53,292 nucleotides of DNA from JBEKYD01 sp049509915 (GTDB taxonomy: Bacteria > Acidobacteriota > Terriglobia > Bryobacterales > Bryobacteraceae): the NCBI GenBank assembly GCA_049509915.1, contig JBEKZL010000021.1, positions 1-53,292 of the forward strand, given 5' to 3'. The position numbers were made by a program, and so were the translations under genes. Position 1 is the first letter of the stretch. Each line of letters starts with the position of its first letter. This document shows positions 34,739-43,900 of the stretch, piece after piece. Under the pieces are notes generated by a model that saw only the letters and a program-made list of their open reading frames with translations, made no database searches and was not told the origin of the DNA.

Positions 34739-35138
34739 ATTGGCCTAGCTCTGGGACACGCGACAATCTTGCCCCCGCAGCTCAAGCAGCCTGCAAACGC
34801 GGCCGCACAAAAACGCCCTCGCTCCCGGGGGTCGGAGTGCCGCGGCGCGCTCGGTGCCGGATGGTACTGAATGCAACACACTTAAGTGCCCGTGTTCTTA
34901 TAGTACTTCGAATAATACTTCCCGTAATACCCGTTGGGGGAGTAGCCGACAGGCGGCAATTGGCGGATATGGCGAGGTATACACGCCAACCGAACTTAGT
35001 CGTAGATAGTCGCGAGTAGTGCCCATTGGCAATGACGCGACTCAAATGTAGCCAGGCAGACGGGATTTGCACGACTTGGAAACGTCGTCCGTGTTCCAGA
35101 CGAACTGCCGTACACGCCGAATCCCGGCTATGGGATCT
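34739..35138. other. Intergenic region between polysaccharide and AbiE operons
   Basis: No gene is supported in these 400 bp. An AT-rich patch at 34885-34945 contrasts with its surroundings and contains AGTACTTCGAATAATACT, a near-palindrome. Read toward wzx, it includes TACTAT as a weak -10 candidate. It is the likely promoter area of the polysaccharide operon, but I cannot fix the boxes. Confidence 0.35.
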
Positions 35139-36014
35139 TCATGGCCGCGCAGCCAAGAGATCCGAGACAGAGGCCCGGACGGCCGCGATTACGATCTCAT
35201 ATGGTGGAAGGTCCGATACGAGGGGCCCGAGCCACTGCTTCCAGGTTGTCTCGACGACTGAGAGGATCGTGGCGGGAAAGAAGCTGTCCGGGCCTGAGAA
35301 CGTGACATCGCGAGTCGCGCATTTCTGGTGTAGGAAGGTCGGGAACTCCGCGAGGTCCAACTGTGCCCCGTAGGTGCCGAGGATCCGCCAGAGATCGTAG
35401 TAGTCTCTCGCGCGAGAACGTACCCATCCTCGACGTTCAAGTAGCCGTGCATGCTGCAAAATAGCGCGCAGCTTTTCCGCCACGATCTCCTCGATGGAGT
35501 AGACCAGCACCTCGGTGTCAAACGGCTCCCCGTAATCGTGAATGATGGCGCGACGCAGTGGTGGCCTCAGTAGCTTCTCGTCGATCGAGATCTCGACCAT
35601 GACGTTGGTCTGCGCCTGTCGTTGCCAAGGCAACCGCGCGTGAATATCGAAGGCTGCCTGGCCGCCCGGGTGTGGCTCGCGCTCTACGTGACGCTCGCAG
35701 ACGATCTCGACCGGTGCGTACGGGTCCAGAAGCTTGATTGCCTGGTGACAGGCTTCCTCCATTGCCGCGTCCATCTCCCCGCCGGCGGGCACGGAGCCTA
35801 TGGCGGTGAAATCCAGATCCTCAGAAAACCGGTAGTCGCCGAAGAAGCACTTCTTGAGCGCGGTTCCACCTTTGAAAACCAAGGAGCTCTTCAGGACATC
35901 GACGCGCTGTATACCTGCCAGCACCCAGGAAAGAAGGTAGTCCCGCTCCAAAACCTCCCACGGAAGGCCGTGACGCTGGCGAGCTTCCTGCAGCCGGGTT
36001 CGAAGAGGCCGCAT
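35139..36014 (-). CDS. abiEii: AbiEii-type nucleotidyltransferase toxin
   Basis: The 291-residue protein carries the type IV toxin-antitoxin nucleotidyltransferase motifs: SLVFKGGTALKKCFFGDYRF with SEDLDF (Gly-Gly and the two catalytic Asp), YSIEEIVAEKLRAILQ (Lys), and SRARDYYDLWRIL (Asp and Tyr). AbiEii homologues transfer nucleotides to RNA acceptors and stop growth during phage infection. ATG 36014 overlaps the antitoxin stop as TGATG. It appears complete. Confidence 0.93.
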   Translation of the reverse strand: MRPLRTRLQEARQRHGLPWEVLERDYLLSWVLAGIQRVDVLKSSLVFKGGTALKKCFFGDYRFSEDLDFTAIGSVPAGGEMDAAMEEACHQAIKLLDPYAPVEIVCERHVEREPHPGGQAAFDIHARLPWQRQAQTNVMVEISIDEKLLRPPLRRAIIHDYGEPFDTEVLVYSIEEIVAEKLRAILQHARLLERRGWVRSRARDYYDLWRILGTYGAQLDLAEFPTFLHQKCATRDVTFSGPDSFFPATILSVVETTWKQWLGPLVSDLPPYEIVIAAVRASVSDLLAARP

Positions 36015-36841
36015 CAGGCAGCCTTTCCGGGCAGGTTCACTTGAATGCCCCAGTTGGTGTTAGACGGCCCGCGCCGCGGGCCTGTCGGATCGAGAACGCG
36101 CAAGCCCTTGATTGGAGCCGCGCGCAATGGTTCGAGTCGAGCCGTTGTGATACCCTGCCGTTCCAGAACCCATCCCAACCGCTTGACAGTCGCGGCGTCC
36201 AGTTTCAGCGCGTACCCGATGATCCGGTCCACGTCGAGCTTGGACCCGCGCATCTCGAATGCGTGGAGAACCTCGCCAAAGGCCCCGCAGTACTGCGGGG
36301 CCATCAGACCATCCAGCAGCGTTCGTTCGGGGTCGGTGATTTTCACCCGGCTCTCATCGACCCACACGTCCTCGACGCCGAAAAAGCGTTCCGGCTTGAC
36401 ACGCACGAACTGATAGACCGTACCGCCAACCGCGTACCCCTCGGCTCCGGCCGAACTTGCTCCTCTCGGGCGCGGAACCGACCGGGCGGATGTGAGGACG
36501 AACACGCGCCGGGGGATCTGCTCGGTGAGACCGTGATAGTTGAGGGCGGACCAATGACTGATGGCCGCCGGCTGGACGAGCGCCATGGCGATTTCAAAAT
36601 CATGCAATGGCAGGACTCCTGGCATCGAACCGGCCAGCGCATAGAGTCCTCGGTGTAGCCGGACGATCCAGCCGGACCGCGCCAGATGGTGGAGCGCTTC
36701 CCGGAGGTAGCTTGGCGAGACGCCGACCGATGGAGCGATCTTGGCAGCTTGGTCGGTAGTGAAAACACGCTGGCCATCCGCCGAGAGCCGCCGAACGAGC
36801 TCGACCCCACCAATAGAGTGCACCAAGTCCTTCTTCGCCAT
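36014..36841 (-). CDS. abiEi: AbiEi-type antitoxin/regulator
   Basis: The 275-residue protein has an N-terminal winged helix (VFTTDQAAKIAPSVGVSPSY, LREALHHLARSGWIVRLHRG, LYAL) and the AbiEi C-terminal domain (AISHWSALNYHGLTEQIPRR, VFVLTSAR, FFGVEDVWVDESRVKITDPE, RTLLDGL). AbiEi proteins bind their own promoter and neutralise AbiEii without forming a complex. ATG 36841 follows AAGGAG with a good spacing. Confidence 0.92.
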   Translation of the reverse strand: MAKKDLVHSIGGVELVRRLSADGQRVFTTDQAAKIAPSVGVSPSYLREALHHLARSGWIVRLHRGLYALAGSMPGVLPLHDFEIAMALVQPAAISHWSALNYHGLTEQIPRRVFVLTSARSVPRPRGASSAGAEGYAVGGTVYQFVRVKPERFFGVEDVWVDESRVKITDPERTLLDGLMAPQYCGAFGEVLHAFEMRGSKLDVDRIIGYALKLDAATVKRLGWVLERQGITTARLEPLRAAPIKGLRVLDPTGPRRGPSNTNWGIQVNLPGKAA

Positions 36842-36865
36842 GCTGACCGCTCTCCTTGTATGAAT

Positions 36866-36894
36866 AGTTTATGCCGTTAGTTGGACACTGTCAA
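36866..36894 (-). promoter_or_regulatory. Sigma-70 promoter of the abiE operon
   Basis: On the minus strand, TTGACA (36894-36889) with a 17-bp spacer and TAAACT (36871-36866). The -10 box lies 24 bp before ATG 36841, with AAGGAG (36857-36852) in between. AbiEi usually represses such a site. Confidence 0.75.
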
Positions 36895-36954
36895 ACCAAC
36901 TCCATCTCAAATGGGATTGCTGCCGTCCTAACAGTAACCCGGCGACCGGCGCAA

Positions 36955-37245
36955 CCTCACGGAGTTTCGTGCTCGCCGGGAAAGTTGATGGCGTCGTCCG
37001 CATCGGCGGTGAGCACTTCATCCTCCGACTGGCGGTACCTCCAGCAACTCGTTCCGCTGGGCCGCGACCGGAACCTGCATTTCGGCTCGATCATTCACGA
37101 GTGTCTGCAAGCGTGGCACCAGCGGCGCGACCTGGATGAAGTGTCGACGCTCATCGACCGGTTGTGTCCCAACCGCCTCCAGGACGAAGGCCAGCGCCGG
37201 GACTGGCATCTGGCCATCGCGATGATGCGGGCGTATGCCGACTCG
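36955..37245 (+). pseudogene. Rearranged PD-(D/E)XK nuclease fragments
   Basis: Two pieces of one phage nuclease type appear in the wrong order. At about 36964-37030 one frame reads FVLAGKVDGVVRIGGEHFIL, the catalytic D...E region. At 37023-37245 another frame reads DWRYLQQLVPLGRDRNLHFG, SIIHECLQAWHQRRDL and DWHLAIAMMRAYAD, which in known RecB/Cas4-like phage nucleases comes before the catalytic part. No complete protein is possible. It marks the damaged left edge of the phage module. Confidence 0.55.
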
Positions 37246-37838
37246 ATGTGTACCAGGTCCCCGTCCTGTCCTGGGACGACCTACTCAACGCCTGCGCCGA
37301 GCTTGAGAAGGGCGGCCACCCCTTCAAGACCGTCATCATCGACACGATCGACAACGCCTACAAATTCTGCACGGATCACATCTTGAAGAAATTGAAGGTC
37401 GAGCACGAGTCGGATCTCGGCTATGGGAAGGGCTACGCCATCGTCAACAACGAATTCCAGCGCGTGCTCACGAAGCTGGCTTTCCGGCCCTACGGCCTGT
37501 TTCTCGTCTCCCACTCCAAGGAGATCGAAGTCGAGACCCGCACCGGCAAGTACAGCCGCACCGTCCCGACACTCCCGGACAAAGCCCGCAAGATCGTCCT
37601 CGGCATGGTCGACATGGTTCTGTATTGCGACCTGGAAGACGCCGAGGATAAGACCACCCGCCGGTTGATCCGCACCAAGCCAAGCAAGTACTACGAAGCC
37701 GGCGATCGCACTGGCCGCCTGCCGGAGACGCTCGACCTGGATTTCGGCAAGTTTCTCGATGCCTTCAATGTGGCCGTGGCGCCGCTGAAGGCGACCGCCG
37801 CCAAGGCGGCGAAACAACCGCAAGGAGATAACCGATGA
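37246..37838 (+). pseudogene. Phage AAA_24-type ATPase lacking Walker A
   Basis: The frame from about 37246 reads LDVYQVPVLSWDDLLNACAE, HPFKTVIIDTIDNAYKFCTD (Walker B), GKGYAIVNNEFQRVLTKL, GLFLVSHSKEIEVETR and RKIVLGMVDMVLYCDLED. This is the C-terminal two thirds of phage nucleotide-binding proteins (PF13479-type) that act with DUF669 proteins in recombination. The N-terminus with the P-loop is missing at a junction with nuclease sequence. An in-frame start exists further upstream (37164), so a product may be made. It overlaps the DUF669 start (ATGA). Confidence 0.7.
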
Positions 37839-38293
37839 GTAAACGCGCAATTGATCTATCCCAGTTCGACAACGACTTCCAAAGTGAGCAGCCGGAGGAA
37901 CGCGGCGATTTCGAAAGCGTTCCCGACGGCAAGTATCAGGTGACCGTAGAGAAGGTGGAACTGACGGAGGCGCAGTCTTCCGGCAACCCCATGCTGAAGT
38001 GGACGCTGCGTGTGATCGCGCCGAAATTCGTGAACCGGCTGATGTGGCGCAACAGCGTCATCACCCACAACACGCTGAAGTACGTCAAAACAGACCTGCA
38101 CACCTGCGGGCTCGATCTCGACACACTATCCGAGTTGCCGAAGCACCTGAAGAAGCTGCTCGACGTGAAGCTGGAGGTCACCAAGAAGACCAAGGGCGAC
38201 AACGAGAACATCTTCTTCAACCGCCGCATCGAGAACGATCGGGCGCCGGGGAAGTTTCGCAAGGATGCGGATGATGCCCTTGTCCCGTTCTGA
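37835..38293 (+). CDS. DUF669 phage protein
   Basis: The 152-residue protein reads IDLSQFDNDFQ, FESVPDGKYQVTVEKVELTE, GNPMLKWTLRVIAPKFVNRL, MWRNSVI and FFNRRIENDRAPGKF, the layout of DUF669, an OB-fold-like phage protein thought to bind single-stranded DNA beside AAA_24 ATPases. It overlaps the ATPase remnant by 4 bp and the ERCC4 gene by 29 bp. Confidence 0.88.
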   Translation: MSKRAIDLSQFDNDFQSEQPEERGDFESVPDGKYQVTVEKVELTEAQSSGNPMLKWTLRVIAPKFVNRLMWRNSVITHNTLKYVKTDLHTCGLDLDTLSELPKHLKKLLDVKLEVTKKTKGDNENIFFNRRIENDRAPGKFRKDADDALVPF

Positions 38294-38729
38294 CCGGGGG
38301 CCGGCGACGATCCTCATTGACACGCGGGAGCAGGAGCCGTATTCGTTCGATCCCCGGTTGGCGGCCGCTGTGCGGCGCGCGCTACTAGCCGGGGATTACT
38401 CCATTGAGGGCCTGGAGGGGTTGGTCGCCGTGGAACGGAAGACGCTCGATGATTTCGTGTCCACGGTGATTCACGGCCGGAAACGGTTCCGCGAAGAACT
38501 GCGGAAGCTGGCCGGCTACCGGGCGGCGTGCGTAGTGGTGGAGGCCGGGCTTGCCGACATTTTGCAGGGGCGCTACCAGGGCGGCTCTCATCCGCACGCG
38601 GTGCTGGGAAACGCGCTGTCGATCATTCTCGACTTCGAGATCCCGGTGTTCTTCTGCGGCAACCGCCAGGCGGCCTGCCATTTTGTACAGGCGTATCTTC
38701 TCGCCGCGCACACGAGGTGGGGAGCATGA
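38265..38729 (+). CDS. ERCC4-domain nuclease
   Basis: The 154-residue protein has a compact XPF/Mus81-type nuclease domain: ILIDTREQEPYSFD (about residues 16-29), RALLAGDYSIEG, and GLVAVERKTLDDFVSTVIHG carrying the ERKxxxD metal site, then RFREELRKLAGYRAACVVVE. Stand-alone ERCC4 nucleases of this size are typical of phage recombination blocks and cut branched or flapped DNA. Several ATGs lie at the start; the first is used here. The stop overlaps the helicase ATG. Confidence 0.9.
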   Translation: MRMMPLSRSDRGPATILIDTREQEPYSFDPRLAAAVRRALLAGDYSIEGLEGLVAVERKTLDDFVSTVIHGRKRFREELRKLAGYRAACVVVEAGLADILQGRYQGGSHPHAVLGNALSIILDFEIPVFFCGNRQAACHFVQAYLLAAHTRWGA

Positions 38730-40903
38730 CAGCAGAACGTGCCAGCATTCGCGGGGTGGTGGAGACGGTCTTCTACTCGGGGCCCACGTTCAGTGCCGGA
38801 CGCCTCCGCACCGCGGACGGAGCGGTGGTGAAATTCGCCGGCAAGGTGTTTCTGCGCGAGAATGACGCCGTCCGCCTCGAGGGGCATTGGGCGCACCATC
38901 CCAAGTACGGCCGCCAGTTCGAGGCCGAGTTCATGGGCCACGACCTGGAGATGGACCCGGATGGCCTGGCCAACTTCCTGGCGAACCATCCGGACGTGAA
39001 GGGGATCGGGCCGGCGAAGGCGCGGCTGATTGCGGATGAGTTCGGTGCCGGCTTCGATGCTGTAATACGCACCCAGCCGGAGGCGGTCGCCGCGGCCGCG
39101 AAGGTTCCCCTGGAAACCATCGTTGGGCTTCAGCAGGTGTGGATCGCCAACAGCGATTTCAACACCGCGATGGCGTATCTCGCCGCGTTCGGGCTGACAC
39201 ACCACCAGGTCACCACGCTGGTCGGCAAGTTCGGCAGCCAGGTCGTGCCCATCCTGGAGCGCGATCCATACGTGCTGGTGCGCGAAATCGCGGGCTTCGG
39301 GTTCAAGCGGGTGGACAAGATCGCACGGAAGATGGGAACACCGAAAGACCTCCCTTCGCGGATTCGCTCTGGCCTGCAATTCTGCATTGCGGCCGCGCTC
39401 GACGATGGTGACTGTTGGGTTGAGTACGAGGATCTGCTGGATCGCGCCAATACCTTGCTGGTCATGGACACGATGGACAGTCGGGAGGTGATCGAAGGCC
39501 ACCTGGAAGCGTTGATCGCCGAAGGTGCCCTTCTTTCGCAGCCCTTTGAGCGGCTGGTGGTCGCCGATCCGGAAATTCACCGGATGGAGACGGAGTTGGC
39601 GGCGCTTCTCAAAGACGCACACCGGCGCAGCCCGCACGCGGTGGCCGAAGTGGGTCAGTTGCTCGACGCCGAGGGCTGCGAGCTGAATCTGGAGCAGCGG
39701 GAGGCAGTCGGGAATGCGTTCACCTATTCGATCTCTCTGATGACCGGCGGCGCCGGTAGTGGAAAGACGTACGCGGTCTCGACCATCGCTAGCATCGCTG
39801 ACCGGCTGGAGTTGAAGGTGGTGCTCGCTGCGCCTACTGGCAAGGCAGCCAAGCGGCTCGAGCAGGTCGTCGGACACGAGGCCAGCACCATCCACCGCCT
39901 GCTGGGGTTCAATGGCCGCACTTACTCGCGGGATGCTCTGAATCCGATCGAGGCCGACATTCTGGTGGTGGACGAAGTCTCGATGGTGGACGTGCCGCTC
40001 GCCTGGCGCCTTTTCCAGGCCTTGGATCTCCAACGCACCGCCGTGGTCTTCGTTGGCGACCACAACCAGTTGCCCCCGGTGGGCCCGGGCAACCTGCTCC
40101 GCGATCTGACGCGGTCCCGTGCCATCCCCACCGTTCTCCTCACCAGGATCATCCGCCAGGCAGGCGTGCTGAAGGAGAATTCAACCGCGGTGCTCTCCGG
40201 CGAAGTACGCCCGACCTCGGATGTGCAGGTGGGCACGCGCCGGCCATGGTACGTCATCGACAGGTTCGCCGACCGCGAGGACGTCCGGCAAATGCTGCTG
40301 CTCCTGTTCGAAGAAGTGCTTGCCGAAAAGCTGGGCTATGACCTGATCCGGGACGTCCAGGTGCTCACGCCCACTCACAAAGGGCCGCTCGGCACGCTGG
40401 AGTTGAACGTGGAGTTGCAGCGCCTGTTGCAGAAGAAGCTCTTCCACTTTGATGTGCCCGACGTGGATCCGGGCCGCCGGCCGCGGTTCTACCCGGGCGA
40501 CAAAGTGATCCAGATGAAGAACGATTACGAGTTGGGCGTCATGAACGGCGCCATGGGCATCGTGCTCGGCGCCGACAACGGCGGCGGCCTCACCGTCAAC
40601 TTCGACGGCATGCCGGTTGAAGTCGGGAAAGACTCGGACGCCCTCGGGAACCTGCAACTGGCGTACGCCACTTCGATCCACAAGGTCCAGGGCTCCGAGT
40701 TCCCTTGCTCGGTGGTAGTCGCCCATAAATCGCATTCCTTTATGCACCACCGGAATTTGCTGTATACGGCGGTGACGCGCGCCAGGGAATCCGTGATCAT
40801 CCTCGGGGACCGCTGGGGCATCGATAACTGCGCCTCCAAGCGCCAGGTGGATCGACGCAACACGTTCCTCTCCTTCCTGCTGAACTCGGAGACCCAGCGG
40901 TGA
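38726..40903 (+). CDS. RecD-like (RecD2-type) ATP-dependent DNA helicase
   Basis: ATG 38726 follows GGGGAG; 725 residues. The N-terminal OB-like strand region (RGVVETVFYSGPTFSAGRLR) precedes a helix-hairpin-helix (HPDVKGIGPAKARLIADEFG, about residues 90-110). The SF1B motor contains Walker A TGGAGSGKTYAV (about 339), motif Ia APTGKAAKRLE, Walker B ILVVDEVSMVD (about 412), GDHNQLPPVGPG, LTRIIRQ, and the C-terminal IHKVQGSEFP and YTAVTRARESVII. RecD2 helicases unwind 5'-3' without RecBC. It sits between a junction nuclease and the primase in a tightly overlapping operon. Confidence 0.95.
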   Translation: MTAERASIRGVVETVFYSGPTFSAGRLRTADGAVVKFAGKVFLRENDAVRLEGHWAHHPKYGRQFEAEFMGHDLEMDPDGLANFLANHPDVKGIGPAKARLIADEFGAGFDAVIRTQPEAVAAAAKVPLETIVGLQQVWIANSDFNTAMAYLAAFGLTHHQVTTLVGKFGSQVVPILERDPYVLVREIAGFGFKRVDKIARKMGTPKDLPSRIRSGLQFCIAAALDDGDCWVEYEDLLDRANTLLVMDTMDSREVIEGHLEALIAEGALLSQPFERLVVADPEIHRMETELAALLKDAHRRSPHAVAEVGQLLDAEGCELNLEQREAVGNAFTYSISLMTGGAGSGKTYAVSTIASIADRLELKVVLAAPTGKAAKRLEQVVGHEASTIHRLLGFNGRTYSRDALNPIEADILVVDEVSMVDVPLAWRLFQALDLQRTAVVFVGDHNQLPPVGPGNLLRDLTRSRAIPTVLLTRIIRQAGVLKENSTAVLSGEVRPTSDVQVGTRRPWYVIDRFADREDVRQMLLLLFEEVLAEKLGYDLIRDVQVLTPTHKGPLGTLELNVELQRLLQKKLFHFDVPDVDPGRRPRFYPGDKVIQMKNDYELGVMNGAMGIVLGADNGGGLTVNFDGMPVEVGKDSDALGNLQLAYATSIHKVQGSEFPCSVVVAHKSHSFMHHRNLLYTAVTRARESVIILGDRWGIDNCASKRQVDRRNTFLSFLLNSETQR

Positions 40904-43900
40904 CGCCACCGCCGGTGGACGTCCACGCCTATTACCGGCAGGTCACCGACGTCGACATCGGAGAGATCGCACGCGAGCTGTTGGGCGGCCGCATCGCCCA
41001 GGAATCGCGTCAGACACTCTTCTGCGATTGCCCGAATCACCGCAGCCAATCGCACCGGTCGCTTCACGTCTGGCTCGACAAGCAGGGATGGTACTGCCAC
41101 GCGTGCGGCGTCGGCGGCGACGTGCTGCAGTTGGTGGAGTTCGTGCGGTACGGCGCCGTCACGCGGGGGCAGGCGGGCCCCATGCCCGATTCGCATCGCC
41201 AGGCGCGGGATTTTCTGGCGGCGCGCGTTCGGTTGCCGCCCCTGGCGAAGGCCGTTGCGGACAGCACAGAACAGGCGGAGGAAGCCCACCGGCTCACGCT
41301 CCGTGTCCGGGAGGCGTTAGTTGCGCTGGCGGACCTCTACCACGAGCGGCTCGCGGGCAATCCGGAAGTTTTCTCCTGGTTCCGGACGAAGTACGGGATC
41401 GGCGAAGAGACAATCGGCCGGCTCAAGATCGGCTATGCCGACAACGCGGGGCCCAGCACGGCGCGCTCGTTGATGGAAGGGCCGGGCGCCTTTACTCCGC
41501 GAGAGTTGACCGCCACTTCGGCGTTCCGGCCGACCGCCCAGGACGGTGTGGTCCCCTTCTTCGACAACCGGATCGTATTCCCGTACTGGAGTCGGGGCCA
41601 TGTGGTGTTCATGATCGGGCGCCGCACACCCTGGACACCCGATGTTGAGTGGGAGAAATCGAAATACAAGAAGCTGGCGGTCCGCAATGACCGCGATCAC
41701 CGCCCCGTTGCGCCGTGCATCCGCAACGATGTTCTCTATAACGAAGATGCGTTCCTGACACGCTCCGAGCGTGTAATTATCACCGAAGGCGTCACCGACT
41801 GCATTTCCCTGATGGAGCATGGATTCCCCGCAGTATCGCCGGTGACCGTGCAGATCCGCGAGGCCGATTGGGAACGCCTGCTGCCGAAGCTCGCCGGCGT
41901 GAAAACCGTCTACATCTGCCAGGACAACGAGGTTTCTGCGGCTGGCCTCAACGGGGCGTTGCGCACAGCACGGGCCCTCGCCGCGCGTGGCATCCTCACC
42001 CGCGTGGCGGCACTGCCGCTTGGGGAAAAGCAGCAGCGCGCGCGGCAAGAACTCAAGGACCGCTTCGGTGTGGATGCTGCCGTCGGCCCGCGCGAGATGA
42101 CCAAACTGCTGGATGGCCGCGCCGCGGAGGACATCGAGCGTGCCGAAGCGCTCCTGGCCGACGCCAAGATCGACGTGAACGAGTTCTTCGCCGCCGGCAA
42201 GACCGCACCGGATTTTGAAGCCATCCTGACCGCGGCGGAGACTCCGTTGGAAATGGCGATCGCGAAACTTGATTCGTGCACGCCGGACGACCACCTGGAA
42301 AGCCTCCTCGATCCGATTCTTCAGGAAATCGGACACATGGGCCCAATCGAGCGGGAACGCCACCTGCGGCTGATACAGAGCCGCTGCGGAAAATCCAAGT
42401 TGCCGGTCAGCGTCTTGCGCCAGCAGATGAAAGTCGTCGTGCTGGATCGCAACACGCGCAGGAAACGCACCCGTGGTGGTACGGACGGCGCGACGCCGGG
42501 AAGTGGCCCGAGTAGTACGTCGACTTTCCCCAGGATCCAAATCAACGACCGCCAGTTGCGGGAGATCGTCGCCGACGCTTGGCTCGCCGTCCATGGCGCC
42601 AACCAGGACGGCGGTCGCATTTATCCGCATACCCCGTTTCTGTATCACCGCGCCGGGCGGCTCGTGCGGCTGGTCATCGGCGAATTTGGACCGGAGATCG
42701 AGGAGATGGACGAGGATGCCGTCTTCGGATTGTTGGCACGCACGGCAGACTGGCACCGGGCGCTCGAGGATGCCGATATCGAGACATCCCCGCCACGAGA
42801 TGCGGCGCGCGACATGTTGGCTTACCCCGATTTGCACCTGCCGAGGCTGGAGGGTGTCATCAGCACTCCTGTGTTCGGCCGCCATGGAGAGTTGATTATG
42901 ACTGACGGATACCACCGGGACGACCGGCTGTGGCTGACTCCGGACCCGAACCTTCAATTGGGAACCATTCCCGACGTGCCAACGGCCGAAAACATCGCCG
43001 CCGCGCGAACACTGTTGATCGACGAACTGCTGGTGGATTTCCCGTTTGTGGATGACTCCGACCGCGCGCACGCGATTGCCGCGGTGTTTCTGCCGTTCAT
43101 CCGGCGCATGATCGACGGGCCGACTCCTATGCACCTGATCGAAGCGCCCACCATGGGATCCGGCAAGGGTCTCCTCGCCAACCTGATCTCCATCGCCGCC
43201 ACCGGCGCCGCTTGCGAGGCACGCACGCTGCCCGAGAGCGAGGACGAAATACGAAAAATGCTCACGGCGGAGTTGATGAAGGGACGCCCCATCGTTCTCC
43301 TGGACAATGCCAACGACCGCAAGCAACTGCATTCCTCTTCGCTCGCGTCGGTCCTGACCTCCATCCGCTGGACCGATCGTAAGCTCGGCGAGTCCATCAT
43401 GGCTTCGGTGCCCAATCACGCCGTCTGGCTGATGACGGGCAACAACCCCAACCTGCATCTCGAACTTACACGCCGCTGTATCCGGGTGCGGATCGATCCG
43501 CGCGTGGATCGGCCGTGGAAGCGCTCGGTCTTCAAGCATCCCGAGATCACAACCTGGGCCAAGGAGAATCGGTCTGCGCTGGTGGGAGCGATCGTCACCC
43601 TGATTCGCGCGTGGATGGTGGCAGGCAAACCTCTGGATCGAGCCCGGCTCGGCTCTTTCGAGCGGTGGTCCAGTGTCATCGGCGCCATTCTCGGCGTCGC
43701 CGGAATTCCTGGCTTCCTGGCCAACCTCGACCAACTCTACGAAGCCGCCGACATCGAGGGGCAAGCATGGCGGGAGTTCACCGCGGCCTGGTGGCAGACA
43801 TTCCGGGGTGAACCCAAGAAGGTCAGTGAACTGAACCAGTTCTGTGAAGACCGTGAACTCATGCTGCGGTTGCGCGGGGACGGCTCCGCCCGGTCGCAGC

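Noticed and set aside
38588..40063. Minus-strand ORF of 491 codons opposite the helicase gene
   Set aside because: Antisense to a gene with complete helicase motifs, with no recognisable content.
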